DNA of 40,485 bases, taken from NCBI GenBank assembly GCA_017626295.1, contig JAGAJB010000037.1:1-40485 (forward strand), written 5' to 3'. The first letter of the stretch is position 1; each line of letters opens with the position of its first letter. The DNA comes from Clostridia bacterium. Lineage in GTDB: Bacteria > Bacillota > Clostridia > Oscillospirales > Acutalibacteraceae. Positions 1 to 8,810 of this stretch are shown here, piece by piece. A program made the position numbers and the translations under genes. A model generated the notes under the pieces. The model did not search any database. It was not told the origin of the DNA and was given only the letters and a program-made list of their open reading frames with translations.

Positions 1-19
1 ATTTAAGGTTCTGCGAAGT

Positions 20-142
20 TTAATACTTGGCAATTTTTTCTGTAACAAGGCAAAACTCGCAGGAAGGCTTTCTCCTTTCAAGAGTTTTAACGATGTTACA
101 GGGAAAAGTGTCTGTATTAAACCATATCTGGTTCGAACACAT
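20..142 (-). CDS. possible 40-residue Cys-containing small protein after clpP
   Basis: An ATG six bases after the clpP stop opens a 40-codon frame that closes inside the window. The product has four Cys, including a CEFC pair at residues 28-31, is basic, and has no membrane segment. The GGGTGA before the ATG is a weak SD site set too close to the start. In many Firmicutes clpX follows clpP, but this is not the ClpX zinc-finger sequence, so clpX would have to begin beyond the window edge or lie elsewhere. The frame may be chance; I assign no function. Confidence 0.2.
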   Translation of the reverse strand: MCSNQIWFNTDTFPCNIVKTLERRKPSCEFCLVTEKIAKY

Positions 143-148
143 TCACCC

Positions 149-730
149 TTATCTTCTTTCAATAATCTTATCTGCAAGACCGTATTCAACGGCTTCTTCA
201 GCAGTAAGCCAATTATCACGCTCTGTATCAGCAAAGATTTCGTCAATGCTCTTGCCTGTATTTTCAGCAAGAATTTTATTTAAACGTTCTTTAGTTCTCT
301 TAATGTGGTCGGCTGCAATAAGAATTTCGGTAGCCTGACCTTTAGCACCGCCTAAGGGCTGATGAATCATAACTTCGGCATTGGGAAGAATATAACGCTT
401 ACCTTTAGCGCCGGATGAGAAAAGGAACGCACCCATTGATGCAGCCATACCCATACAGATAGTGGAAACATCACACTTAATATACTGCATTGTATCGTAT
501 ATAGCCATACCTGCAGTAACACTTCCGCCGGGACTGTTGATGTAAAAACTGATGTCCTTTTCCGGATCCTGACCTTCAAGATAAAGCATCTGAGCAACAA
601 TAATGCTTGCAGTAGCGTCATTTACTTCATCGGAAAGAACAATGATTCGGTCATTGAGAAGTCTTGAAAAAATATCGTATGAGCGTTCACCACGGTTGGT
701 TTGCTCAACAACGTAAGGAACAAGTGCCAT
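149..730 (-). CDS. clpP: ATP-dependent Clp protease proteolytic subunit ClpP
   Basis: Serine peptidase subunit that forms the tetradecameric chamber degrading unfolded proteins delivered by ClpX or ClpC in the cytoplasm. The 193-residue length is typical of the family. The catalytic triad is visible: Ser98 in the GMAASMGAF motif, His123 in MIHQP, and Asp172 near the C-terminus. The NSPGGS motif (residues 65-70) forms the oxyanion region. The ATG is preceded by a strong AGGAGG SD site. It lies downstream of tig on the same strand, the usual tig-clpP order in bacteria, with 125 bases between that carry two hairpins. The identification is secure. Confidence 0.97.
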   Translation of the reverse strand: MALVPYVVEQTNRGERSYDIFSRLLNDRIIVLSDEVNDATASIIVAQMLYLEGQDPEKDISFYINSPGGSVTAGMAIYDTMQYIKCDVSTICMGMAASMGAFLFSSGAKGKRYILPNAEVMIHQPLGGAKGQATEILIAADHIKRTKERLNKILAENTGKSIDEIFADTERDNWLTAEEAVEYGLADKIIERR

Positions 731-781
731 AGTTATAACCTCCTATAACAAAAATAACACACTAATTATTGGAGTGTTTTC

Positions 782-840
782 AGCGGTTTAATCAAACCGC
801 TAAAATATACATATACCGCCGCAGTATACCACTGTGGCGG
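782..840 (-). terminator. two hairpins between tig and clpP
   Basis: Two stem-loops lie in the tig-clpP gap. At 816-840 a 10-bp stem with one G-T pair and a 5-base loop is followed, in the minus direction, by a T-rich stretch, so it could be a partial terminator for tig. At 782-801 a perfect 8-bp stem (AGCGGTTT) has a 4-base loop but no T-tract. They may set the tig:clpP ratio by partial termination or by protecting RNA ends. I could not find a convincing clpP promoter in this gap. Confidence 0.45.
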
Positions 841-855
841 CATTGTAATGTAAAA

Positions 856-2313
856 TTATTCAGCGTCCTCTGCTTTCTCAGCAGTTTTCTTTGCTGTTGT
901 TTTTTTAGCAGTTGTCTTCTTAGCGGGCTTTTCAGCATCAGCGCTGTCAGCATCTGCTTTCTTCTTTGTGGAAGCCTTTTTAGCCGCCGGCTTCTCTTCT
1001 GCATCAGCAGCCTTTGCAGCAGTTTTCTTCTTTGCGCCTGCAACTGCAGTTTCTTTTACAAGGTCCATTGCCTTTCTGCAAGCAAGGTCAGCCTTAACAT
1101 CATCAGCAGAAACAAGTGTTTTGATTTTTTCCATGGGCATACCGTATGCATCTGCGTATGTCTTGAGTTCTGTTTCAACATCTTCGTCAGAAATCTCGAA
1201 GTTTTCGAGAGCAACGATTTTTTCAAGAGCAAGACGGAGTTTAACCTGTTTTTCAGCACCGTCTTTGTAACTGTCGCGAAGTGCGGCAATATCCATACCG
1301 AGATACTGAAGGTACATTTCCATCTGAAGACCCTGTGAACGAAGTCTGTATTCAAACTCGTTAATCTGGTTGTCGATTTCTTTTTCAATCATAACTGCAG
1401 GAATTTCTGCAACTACGTTATCAACAAGTGTGTCCATTACTGCGCTTTCAAATGCGCGGTCAGCAGCAGCTTCTTTTCTAGCCTTGATTTCTTCTTCAAG
1501 GTGTTTTTCGTAATCTGCAACTGTATCAAATTCGCTGACGTCTTTAACAAATTCATCATCGTATTTGGGAAGTTCTTTCTTCATAATCTTATGAAGTTTG
1601 ATTTTGAAAACAACTGCTTTGCCTGCAAGTTCTTCTGAGCCGTAATCTTCGGGGAATGTAACGTCAATGTCAAATTCCTCGTCAACCTTGTGGCCGATAA
1701 CCTGCTCTTCAAAGCCGGGAATGAAACTGCCAGAACCGAGTTCAAGGTCATAGTTTTCACCTTTGCCGCCTTCAAATGCTACACCGTCAAGGAAACCTTC
1801 AAAGTCGATTGTTGCAATGTCGCCCTTTTTAGCCGCTTTGCCTTCAACAGCAACAAGTTTAGCATCTTTTTCAAGTGCTCTTTCAACTTCTTCTTTAACT
1901 TCTGCTTTTTTAACAGTAACTTTTTCCTTTTCAGCCTTGATGCCCTTGTATGCTTTAAGTTCAACTTCGGGCTTAACTGTTACTTTGAATTTGATTGTGA
2001 AACCGTTTTCGCTCATATCAACGATTTCATCGTCGTGGGGAGCAGCAACAGGCTCAATACCTGCTTCTTTAACTGCTGCTTCGTAAAGTGCAGGGTATTC
2101 AGCATCAATTGCATCATACCAGAATGCTTCTTTACCGTAGTAAGTTTCAATAATGTGCTTGGGAGCCTTACCCTTGCGGAAACCGGGGATGTTGTATTTA
2201 CCCTTGTTTTTTGCATATGCCTTTGAAACTGCTGATTTGAAAGCATCGCCTTCAAGAGAAATTTCAACTGCATAAACATTAGTTTCAATTTTTTCGCAAG
2301 ACTTTAAACTCAT
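856..2313 (-). CDS. tig: trigger factor, ribosome-associated chaperone, with Lys/Ala-rich tail
   Basis: Peptidyl-prolyl isomerase and chaperone that binds nascent chains at the ribosome exit. The N-terminal ribosome-binding domain carries the GFRKGKAP signature (residues 44-51). An FKBP-type PPIase domain follows at about 155-245, then the helical C-terminal chaperone domain to about 424. The last 61 residues are an extra low-complexity tail of Lys, Ala, Thr, Asp and Glu with KKTTAKKTTAKKTA-like repeats. That makes it 485 residues, where the family is usually about 430. SD AAAGGATG precedes the ATG. An extended -10 promoter lies about 65-70 bases upstream. Identity is secure; the tail is unusual but in frame and compositionally clean. 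Confidence 0.97.
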   Translation of the reverse strand: MSLKSCEKIETNVYAVEISLEGDAFKSAVSKAYAKNKGKYNIPGFRKGKAPKHIIETYYGKEAFWYDAIDAEYPALYEAAVKEAGIEPVAAPHDDEIVDMSENGFTIKFKVTVKPEVELKAYKGIKAEKEKVTVKKAEVKEEVERALEKDAKLVAVEGKAAKKGDIATIDFEGFLDGVAFEGGKGENYDLELGSGSFIPGFEEQVIGHKVDEEFDIDVTFPEDYGSEELAGKAVVFKIKLHKIMKKELPKYDDEFVKDVSEFDTVADYEKHLEEEIKARKEAAADRAFESAVMDTLVDNVVAEIPAVMIEKEIDNQINEFEYRLRSQGLQMEMYLQYLGMDIAALRDSYKDGAEKQVKLRLALEKIVALENFEISDEDVETELKTYADAYGMPMEKIKTLVSADDVKADLACRKAMDLVKETAVAGAKKKTAAKAADAEEKPAAKKASTKKKADADSADAEKPAKKTTAKKTTAKKTAEKAEDAE

Positions 2314-2377
2314 TTGAATAACATCCTTTCATTTTGCGAACATTTTTACGTTTTTGCAAACAATTATTAACTGCGAA

Positions 2378-2386
2378 ATTATATCA
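2378..2386 (-). promoter_or_regulatory. tig promoter, extended -10
   Basis: On the minus strand the sequence reads TGATATAAT, an extended -10 element (TG-N-TATAAT), with no good -35 at 17 bp. It predicts a start near 2371 and a leader of about 58 bases. The surrounding AT-rich region contains several GCGAA/GCAAA words, but no recognised heat-shock operator (CIRCE or CtsR box). Confidence 0.6.
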
Positions 2387-2462
2387 CAATAATCCGCGAA
2401 TTTCTACTGTTTTTTTAATATTTTTCTAATATTTAGTAAAATAAACCAAATAATTACTTATT

Positions 2463-3167
2463 TTAATTCTCTTTTGGAATATTTGGTATAAGTTTAGGTG
2501 TAAATCCCAAGTAATCAGCCGAAACAAGATTAAATAATATGCCGTTATCTTCGATTCTTGCGCAACCGGGAGCAACGAAACCGTGAAGATGACCGAAGTA
2601 ACATCTTTTAACAGGGAACTCTGCCAAAACATCAAGAATCTCATTGCAACGCTGATTTTCGTTAAGCGGCGGATAGTGAAGAAACGCTATAATTTCGCCA
2701 CCCAACTCCGAAGCGGCTTTTAAAGATGCCCTGAGCCTTCCTGCTTCGCGGAGAATAACTTTATGCACATCCCCTGCCGAATCATCATAAAACCAACCGC
2801 GAGTACCCGCAAGGGCAAAACCCTCGACTGAGTATGCGTTATTATGAATTATTTTTATTGAATCAAAACCGTTGTCATTAAGGAACCTTATCATTTTTGA
2901 CATTGTGTTCCACCAATAATCGTGGTTGCCTTTTAAAATGTACTTAGTGCCGTTTAATGAATCAAGAAAAGCGAAATCCTTTTTCGCATCATCAAAATTC
3001 ATTGCCCAGGAAACATCACCGGGAATGACAACACTATCGTTTTCACCTACAACATTATTCCAATTTTTCTTAAGGCGGTCTGTATAATCAGTCCAGCCGC
3101 GAAAAATATCCATAGGTTTATCAACAGAAAAAGACAGGTGCGGGTCACCGATAACAAATAACGACAT
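2463..3167 (-). CDS. calcineurin-like metallophosphoesterase
   Basis: Predicted cytoplasmic dinuclear-metal phosphoesterase; substrate unknown. All metal-ligand motifs of the family are present: DPH (Asp8, His10), GDVSW (50-54), GNHD (80-83), His164 in LHYPP, and GHLH (192-195). The length of 234 residues suits a single-domain enzyme. The ATG follows an AAAGGTGG SD site. It starts 17 bases after thrC on the same strand, so it is probably co-transcribed with it. The family is clear; whether the natural substrate is a nucleotide, a phosphoprotein or a lipid intermediate cannot be told. Confidence 0.88.
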   Translation of the reverse strand: MSLFVIGDPHLSFSVDKPMDIFRGWTDYTDRLKKNWNNVVGENDSVVIPGDVSWAMNFDDAKKDFAFLDSLNGTKYILKGNHDYWWNTMSKMIRFLNDNGFDSIKIIHNNAYSVEGFALAGTRGWFYDDSAGDVHKVILREAGRLRASLKAASELGGEIIAFLHYPPLNENQRCNEILDVLAEFPVKRCYFGHLHGFVAPGCARIEDNGILFNLVSADYLGFTPKLIPNIPKEN

Positions 3168-3184
3168 CGGAAGCCACCTTTCTA

Positions 3185-4681
3185 TCAGATACCTAACATA
3201 TCGAATACAACGTCAGCCATATTCTCTTTTGAAGTAACTTCAGTAAATCTTACTGTTTTACCTTTAAGTTCTGCAAGTTGTTCGGGTGCTTTGAGAGAAG
3301 AGATTTTTTCGAGAGCATCAACTGTGCTGAATTCATCGTCATAATCTTTAGCATTCTCTTCAACTGCAGAGAGAACTGCCTTTGAGAATTTAAAGGGTGA
3401 AGCGGTAGATGCAACAATTACGGGTGTGGTATCCCCTGTTTTTTCGATATATGCATCACATACGTTAAGTGCAACTGATGTATGAGTATCGGCAAGATAA
3501 CCGAATTTTTCATAAGTTGAATGAATAGTTTCTTTTGTTTTAACGTCATCACAGCAACCGGCATAGAACAAATCTTTAATCTGAGCCTTTACATCGTCTG
3601 AAATTTCGTACTTACCGTCTGTTTTAAGTTTACCGAACCATTCGTTAACAGTTTTATCATCCCTGCCGCAAAGGATATAAAGAAGTCTTTCAAGGTTACT
3701 TGAAATAAGAATATCCATTGAGGGTGAAACAGTTGTGTAGAAACTGCGGTTTCTGTCATAAACACCTGTTTCGATAAAATCAGTAAGAACGTTATTTGCG
3801 TTTGAAGCGCAGATAAGTTTATTTATGGGTAAGCCCATCTCTTTAGCGAAATATGCAGCAAGAATATTGCCGAAGTTACCTGTGGGAACTACAACGTTTA
3901 TCTTATCGCCGAAATTAACCGAGCCGTTATTAACCATATCGCAATATGCGGAAACATAGTAAACTATCTGAGGTGCAAGTCTGCCCCAGTTAATAGAGTT
4001 AGCAGAAGAGAAAACAAGGTTGTTTTTCTCAAATCTTTCAAGAATCTCTTTATTAGTGAAGATGGATTTAACACCTGTCTGGCAGTCGTCAAAGTTTCCG
4101 TAAACCGCACAAACACCCACATTATTACCCTCCTGGGTTGTCATCTGGAGTTTCTGCATCGGACTGACACCGTCGTTGGGATAGAACACAAGAATCTTTG
4201 TGCCGTCAACATCTTTGAAACCTTCAAGTGCGGCTTTGCCTGTATCGCCCGATGTTGCAACAAGAATAACAATCTCTTTATCTTTAAGATTCTTCTTTGC
4301 AGAAACAGTAAGAAGATACGGAAGAATCTGCAAAGCCATATCCTTGAATGCACAAGTAGGACCTTTGAAAAGTTCAAGAATACTGACGTTATCGTGGAGT
4401 TTTACAACAGGGGCAATAAATTCGGAAGCGAACTTACCGTCTTTATAAGCGCCCTCGACACAATAATCAAGTTCTTCTTTGGTAAAGTCTGTAAGGTAAA
4501 GGCCTAAAACCTTTTTTGCTCGCTCTTTGTAATCAACGTTACAAAGGCTTTTGATTTCCTCAGCACTGAGTTGGGGAATTGATTCGGGTATATACAAACC
4601 GCCATCGGGTGAAATACCGTCGGTAATGGCCTTGGAAGCAGTTACCTTTACATTATTATCTCTTGTTGAAGTATAAAACAC
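3185..4681 (-). CDS. thrC: threonine synthase
   Basis: PLP-dependent enzyme that converts O-phosphohomoserine to threonine. The PLP lysine lies in the PTCAFKDMALQ motif near residue 113. The SGDTGKAALEG loop that binds phosphate follows, and the C-terminal domain is complete. I chose the GTG at 4681, giving an N-terminus that reads FYTSTRDN, as in other bacterial threonine synthases, with an AGGG SD site 11 bases upstream. The GTG at 4690 would sit only 2 bases from that SD. A consensus promoter lies just upstream (4737-4765). No other threonine genes are adjacent; the next gene in the unit is a metallophosphoesterase. Confidence 0.93.
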   Translation of the reverse strand: MFYTSTRDNNVKVTASKAITDGISPDGGLYIPESIPQLSAEEIKSLCNVDYKERAKKVLGLYLTDFTKEELDYCVEGAYKDGKFASEFIAPVVKLHDNVSILELFKGPTCAFKDMALQILPYLLTVSAKKNLKDKEIVILVATSGDTGKAALEGFKDVDGTKILVFYPNDGVSPMQKLQMTTQEGNNVGVCAVYGNFDDCQTGVKSIFTNKEILERFEKNNLVFSSANSINWGRLAPQIVYYVSAYCDMVNNGSVNFGDKINVVVPTGNFGNILAAYFAKEMGLPINKLICASNANNVLTDFIETGVYDRNRSFYTTVSPSMDILISSNLERLLYILCGRDDKTVNEWFGKLKTDGKYEISDDVKAQIKDLFYAGCCDDVKTKETIHSTYEKFGYLADTHTSVALNVCDAYIEKTGDTTPVIVASTASPFKFSKAVLSAVEENAKDYDDEFSTVDALEKISSLKAPEQLAELKGKTVRFTEVTSKENMADVVFDMLGI

Positions 4682-4736
4682 AACAATCACATCCCTTTAG
4701 AAAGTCGTTTTAATCGCACTACCGCATTATTAATTT

Positions 4737-4765
4737 ATTTTACCAAAGGGTGTAAAAAATGTCAA
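4737..4765 (-). promoter_or_regulatory. thrC promoter
   Basis: Minus-strand TTGACA, 17-bp spacer, TAAAAT. The -35 overlaps the last codons of dacF, so thrC has its own start despite the tight packing. The predicted leader is about 50 bases and is too short for a T-box or other classical riboswitch. Confidence 0.75.
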
Positions 4766-6021
4766 GCATTTGAAGTATTAAACGGATATTCTGTTTTTCC
4801 GTTTGCAACGAAGTTTAAAATTTTTAACATTGCATCAAATATATTCAACTTTTCAACCGCACTTGCGGAAGTTAATTTATACTCGGAAACAGTTTTATCG
4901 GAAACAGTAACTTTAACTGTTCCCAACGTCTGATTTTCGGAAACAGGCGCTTCAACATCGGTACATAACTCCACATTGACTTTTATATTTTCTTCCTCAC
5001 CTTTTTTTATAAGTATAGGAGAAAGTTCGGGAATATTGACTTTAACTTCGTTACTTCTTCCGCCGATAACGGTAACGTTATTTATAAGTGATTTATCAAT
5101 TTTCGGTGTGTAGGATGTGTAATTGGAAAAACCCCAACTCAACATTGCTTTTGCAGTTTCAAATCGGTCACTGCTGTTACCGCTGCCCATTACAACGGCT
5201 ACAAGGTGCAAATTATCCCTTTTTGCGCTTGCAGATACACAACACCCCGCCTTTGCGGTTGTGCCTGTTTTAAGCCCCGTAGTACCTTCATAAAAACGGA
5301 CAAGTTTATTAGTATTGACAAGTTCCGTTTCGCCGTTTCTTAAAGAATCCATCCAGACTGTTGTATATTCCGTTATAAACTCGTGTTTTAAAAGTTCACA
5401 GGACATAATTGCAATATCGTGTGCGGTAGTTAAATGGTCATCAGTAGTATCGTCAAGACCCGTAGCATTTACAAAATGGGTATTATTCATCCCCAACTCT
5501 TTGGCTCGTGCATTCATTAAAGAAATAAACGCTTCTTCACTACCCGAAATATATTCACCTAAAAGAGTTGCAGCATCGTTTGCACTGCCGATTACGGTAG
5601 CGCGAAGAAGTTCATCAACAGTCATCACTTCCCCTTCTTCAAGCCATATCTGTGACCCGCCTTTACTTGCGGCATTTAAAGAACAGGCAACCTTATCTGC
5701 CAAGGTAATCTTTTTACTGCTGACAGCCTCGGCAACTAAAAGAATTGTCATAATTTTAGTGACAGATGCCGGAAATAATTTAGTATCGGGGTTAAATTCC
5801 ATCAGAACTTTACCTGTTGACACATCCATAAGCACAGCAGATTTTGCCTTAATTTCAACAGGGAGTTTTTTAGCATCATCTCCGTTGGGAACAGTGGAAG
5901 TAAATGCAGAAGGAAGTTCTATATCTTCATTCTCTTTAACTACCCTTTCCCCACCTATTACACCAATTGTCATTTGCATTAAAATTATCGATGCAAGAAA
6001 AACCGTTATAAATCTTTTCAT
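4762..6021 (-). CDS. dacF: D-alanyl-D-alanine carboxypeptidase (penicillin-binding protein 5/DacF type)
   Basis: Trims the terminal D-Ala from peptidoglycan pentapeptides outside the membrane. A hydrophobic signal segment covers about residues 4-22. The serine peptidase S11 motifs are intact: SVTK (86-89), SAN (146-148) and KTG (251-253). A C-terminal beta domain ends in an amphipathic stretch suited to membrane association. The length of 419 residues is normal. SD GAGGTG precedes the ATG. A strong terminator hairpin for prmA ends only some 25 bases upstream of the SD, leaving almost no room for a separate promoter. Assignment to DacF rather than DacA or DacB is by general resemblance only. 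Confidence 0.88.
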   Translation of the reverse strand: MKRFITVFLASIILMQMTIGVIGGERVVKENEDIELPSAFTSTVPNGDDAKKLPVEIKAKSAVLMDVSTGKVLMEFNPDTKLFPASVTKIMTILLVAEAVSSKKITLADKVACSLNAASKGGSQIWLEEGEVMTVDELLRATVIGSANDAATLLGEYISGSEEAFISLMNARAKELGMNNTHFVNATGLDDTTDDHLTTAHDIAIMSCELLKHEFITEYTTVWMDSLRNGETELVNTNKLVRFYEGTTGLKTGTTAKAGCCVSASAKRDNLHLVAVVMGSGNSSDRFETAKAMLSWGFSNYTSYTPKIDKSLINNVTVIGGRSNEVKVNIPELSPILIKKGEEENIKVNVELCTDVEAPVSENQTLGTVKVTVSDKTVSEYKLTSASAVEKLNIFDAMLKILNFVANGKTEYPFNTSNA

Positions 6022-6055
6022 ACATTTTCACCTCGGTAAATATATGAAAAGAAAG

Positions 6056-6107
6056 AAAAATAAATGCAGACAGAACATTATTACAATGTTTTGCCTGCAT
6101 TTATTTT
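6056..6107 (-). terminator. terminator after prmA
   Basis: A stem of more than 20 bp with two non-Watson-Crick positions and a 5-base loop (about 6080-6084) is followed on the minus strand by a T/C-rich tract. It closes the tcdA-yhaM-prmA unit. Confidence 0.8.
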
Positions 6108-6114
6108 AAATTAT

Positions 6115-7032
6115 TTATTCACACACAAGGCAGACCCAACCGCCGTTTTCTATTCGGCGAAGTATTTTTAAGCCCGCGTTTTCAAGACTTAAACAAACTT
6201 CATCGGCTCTTGAATCTATGATACCCGAGGCAATAAACTTTGCACCGGGGAGCATAAAGGTTTTTACCTGAGTGCTGAAAAGTTTAATAATATCAGCAAC
6301 GATATTTGCCACAACAATACTGTATTTTTTGTTAACTTTATCTGCAAGGTCACCGCAGACAAACTGAAGTTCGGGTTCTGTAAAACCGTTCATTTTTCCG
6401 TTTTCTTTAGCAGTTTTAACGGCAATTTCATCTATATCAACACCGAAACCTTCCTTTGCACCTAAAAGCATTGATGCAATGGCAAGAATACCGCTTCCGC
6501 AACCAATATCAAGAACGGTATCGTTATCCGTTACAATTTCGTCGAGAACTTCAAGACAAAGTCTTGTTGTGTCGTGCGTACCTGTGCCGAATGCAGCACC
6601 CGGCTCAATGTTGAGAATTGCTCTGTTGCCGCTGTTATACTCATCTATCCAGGTAGGACGGATAAAAAGTCGCTCACCGATAGGTGTAGGTTTAAAATAG
6701 GCTTTCCATTTATCTGCCCAATCCTCTTCACTGCAACCCTCGGTTTCAATTTTATATGTAATATTTTCTGCACTAAGGCGCTCGGAAATAAAAGAAACGG
6801 CTTCAGCGGGATTCATACCCTCTTCAAGATAAATATGAATAACGGATTCATCCCTGTTCTTTTGAAGTAAATCTTCATCTATAAGGTCAATATGAGCAAT
6901 TTCCCACGCTTCTTTTTCAAGTTCGCTGTAATCTTCGATATAAATACCGTAAGGAACAGTCATCATTGCAATGCCCGATGCTCTTTCGGTATCGCTTGTG
7001 GGAACAAAAATTTTTACTTCTGTATACTGCAT
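6115..7032 (-). CDS. prmA: ribosomal protein L11 methyltransferase
   Basis: SAM-dependent enzyme that trimethylates ribosomal protein L11. An N-terminal substrate-recognition domain (about 1-120) precedes a Rossmann methyltransferase domain with motif I DIGCGSGILAIA and a VVANIVADII catalytic-region motif. The GAAFGTGTH segment ahead of motif I is characteristic of PrmA. The length of 305 residues is normal. It starts one base after the yhaM stop, so the two are translationally coupled. Last gene of the tcdA-yhaM-prmA operon. Confidence 0.94.
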   Translation of the reverse strand: MQYTEVKIFVPTSDTERASGIAMMTVPYGIYIEDYSELEKEAWEIAHIDLIDEDLLQKNRDESVIHIYLEEGMNPAEAVSFISERLSAENITYKIETEGCSEEDWADKWKAYFKPTPIGERLFIRPTWIDEYNSGNRAILNIEPGAAFGTGTHDTTRLCLEVLDEIVTDNDTVLDIGCGSGILAIASMLLGAKEGFGVDIDEIAVKTAKENGKMNGFTEPELQFVCGDLADKVNKKYSIVVANIVADIIKLFSTQVKTFMLPGAKFIASGIIDSRADEVCLSLENAGLKILRRIENGGWVCLVCE

Positions 7033-7033
7033 A

Positions 7034-8017
7034 TCAGTTTTCCTCGTTAATTATATTTGCCTGGGGTTGAACTTCAATTCTGCCGTGGTTATAGAAACGC
7101 CTGTTATCAAGCATCCAAAGTCTGTTTGTAAATTCACCCGCTTTAATATCCTTTAAAGCATCAGCCATTTCATAAATATTAGCGTCAAAAAGGTCAAGTT
7201 GTGAAAGAACTTCTGCCTCAATAAAACCGGGACGAACTGCCGCACCGAATTCAAGTTTACCGTGGTGAGATATAAGCATATGCTGAAGCAAATATTTCTT
7301 TTCGGGTGTTACTTCCAATTCATCGCATTTTCTGCCAACATCCTCTGCACCCATAACAAGATGGCCCAAGAGCATTCCTTCGATAGTGTGACCGTCAACC
7401 ACTCCTGCAGAATTAACACTGTATTCGCGGAGTTTTGCAATATCGTGAAGAATTGCGCCCGAAAGAAGAAGTTCTCTGTCTATGCAAGGATAAATAGAGC
7501 AAACACATTCTGCAAGGCGGACTATTGAAAGGGTGTGATAAAGAAGACCGCCCCTCATAGCGTGATGAAGTTTTTCTGCTGCGGGGAATGTAAGAATAAC
7601 CTCTTTATTATCTGCGAGCATACCGAGAACAACATTTTTGAGTTCTTCATCATTAAAACCTGCAACAATATTTACAATAGCCTTAAGCATATCTTCCCCT
7701 TCGCAGTCGGCAGACCTTACGAAATCAGCCATATTTACATTATCGCTGTCGTTGGTCCCACGCAAACGCTGAATAATAAACTGGTCATTGCCGTTATATT
7801 GCTGTAATGTTCCGCGAACTTTTACAATTGTATTTACTTGCGGTAAAGGAACAACTTCCTCCCGGTAATCCCACATTTTAGCAAAAATTTCGCCGTCTTT
7901 ATCACTAAGGACAATATCGAGAAAGAAAGTTCCGTTTTTTGCACTTTTCTTATCACAGGATTTAACAAGGGCAAAACCCTCATATAAACCCGGCTTTTCA
8001 CACTGAGTAAAATTCAT
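7034..8017 (-). CDS. yhaM: 3'-5' exoribonuclease YhaM family (OB-fold plus HD domain)
   Basis: Predicted 3'-to-5' exoribonuclease involved in RNA turnover. The N-terminal OB-fold domain spans about residues 10-95. The HD metal-dependent domain follows, with GGLLYHTL, ILHDIAKL and ISHHG carrying the metal-binding His and Asp residues. The length of 327 residues matches YhaM and CBF1-like proteins of Firmicutes. SD GTGAGG overlaps the end of tcdA. Family membership is clear; the substrate in this organism is inferred from Bacillus and Staphylococcus homologues. Confidence 0.88.
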   Translation of the reverse strand: MNFTQCEKPGLYEGFALVKSCDKKSAKNGTFFLDIVLSDKDGEIFAKMWDYREEVVPLPQVNTIVKVRGTLQQYNGNDQFIIQRLRGTNDSDNVNMADFVRSADCEGEDMLKAIVNIVAGFNDEELKNVVLGMLADNKEVILTFPAAEKLHHAMRGGLLYHTLSIVRLAECVCSIYPCIDRELLLSGAILHDIAKLREYSVNSAGVVDGHTIEGMLLGHLVMGAEDVGRKCDELEVTPEKKYLLQHMLISHHGKLEFGAAVRPGFIEAEVLSQLDLFDANIYEMADALKDIKAGEFTNRLWMLDNRRFYNHGRIEVQPQANIINEEN

Positions 8018-8027
8018 AATATATACC

Positions 8028-8714
8028 TCACTTTATATCGCAAATACTTCTTATAACAAAGGATGTAATCAGATACCCTGCCACAGGCGGAGTAAAGGAC
8101 ATAGACCCGGGAACAGAAGAATCGGTTTTTACGGGTTCTTCTTCAGAATAAACAACCGTTAATTTACTGATATTCCGTTTTTTCAGTTCACGCCTCATAA
8201 CCCGTGCCAAAGGACAGACACTGGTTCTATTTATATCCGCAATTTTCAGCATTTCGGGGTGTAATTTGTTACCCGTACCCATGGAAGAAATTATGGGTAT
8301 ACCTACCCTCTCTGCGCGGACAATGAGTTCAAGTTTCGCAGTAACATTATCAATACAATCTACAATAAAATCATACTTAGTTAAATCAACGGAATCCGCT
8401 GTTTCGGGTAGATAAAACAAATCGTATTTATCTATTTTTAAAGCAGGGTTAATACTTAAAAGGCGTTTTTCCAAAGCATCCGTTTTCTTCATACCTACAG
8501 TATCATCGGTAGCAATAATTTGCCTGTTAACGTTAGTTATATCAACCACATCTTTATCAACAATACCGATTCTGCCAATACCTGCTCTAACAAGGGATTC
8601 CGCAGCCGCACCGCCTACACCACCAAGACCGAAAACAATTACGGAGGAATTCTGTATTTTATTCATATTCTCTTCACCGATAACACGAACTGTACGCGAA
8701 AACCTTTCGTCCAC
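8028..8714 (-). CDS. tcdA: tRNA threonylcarbamoyladenosine dehydratase
   Basis: E1-like ThiF-family enzyme that dehydrates t6A37 in tRNA to cyclic t6A using ATP. The nucleotide-binding GLGGVGGAAAESL motif, the DKDVVDITNVNRQ segment and the VDCIDN motif are all present, and the C-terminal half has the TcdA-type VPGSMSF/PPVAG region. I chose the GTG at 8714 (protein begins DERFSRTVRV): it has an AGAGGTGAG SD site, and a promoter with TATAAT at 8737-8742 lies just upstream. An ATG further up would start inside the promoter and would add a spurious hydrophobic tail. First gene of the operon with yhaM and prmA. Confidence 0.92.
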   Translation of the reverse strand: MDERFSRTVRVIGEENMNKIQNSSVIVFGLGGVGGAAAESLVRAGIGRIGIVDKDVVDITNVNRQIIATDDTVGMKKTDALEKRLLSINPALKIDKYDLFYLPETADSVDLTKYDFIVDCIDNVTAKLELIVRAERVGIPIISSMGTGNKLHPEMLKIADINRTSVCPLARVMRRELKKRNISKLTVVYSEEEPVKTDSSVPGSMSFTPPVAGYLITSFVIRSICDIK

Positions 8715-8736
8715 GCTCTCACCTCTTTCAAAGACT

Positions 8737-8764
8737 ATTATAATATTCTGAAAAATAAAGTCAA
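8737..8764 (-). promoter_or_regulatory. tcdA operon promoter
   Basis: Minus-strand TTGACT, 16-bp spacer, TATAAT. The predicted start is near 8730, about 16 bases before the GTG of tcdA. It lies in the divergent gap with the penicillin-binding protein gene. Confidence 0.75.
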
Positions 8765-8810
8765 ATAATAAATAAAAAAACAAAAATATTTTTAAGAAAG
8801 GAGTTATATT

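Noticed and set aside
1690-2226. 178-codon frame opposite tig
   Set aside because: Phe/Asn/Cys-rich antisense of the Lys/Glu-rich trigger factor gene; no promoter or SD.
4682-4736. Possible T-box or threonine attenuator before thrC
   Set aside because: The predicted leader is only about 50 bases and shows no specifier loop, T-box motif or terminator/antiterminator pair.
5315-6109. 264-codon plus-strand frame opposite dacF
   Set aside because: Antisense to a complete carboxypeptidase gene with all motifs; Ser/Thr/Ile-rich shadow composition and no recognisable domain.
8715-8783. Hydrophobic N-terminal extension of TcdA
   Set aside because: It would begin upstream of the promoter and has no SD; the GTG at 8714 has a strong SD and matches the family N-terminus.
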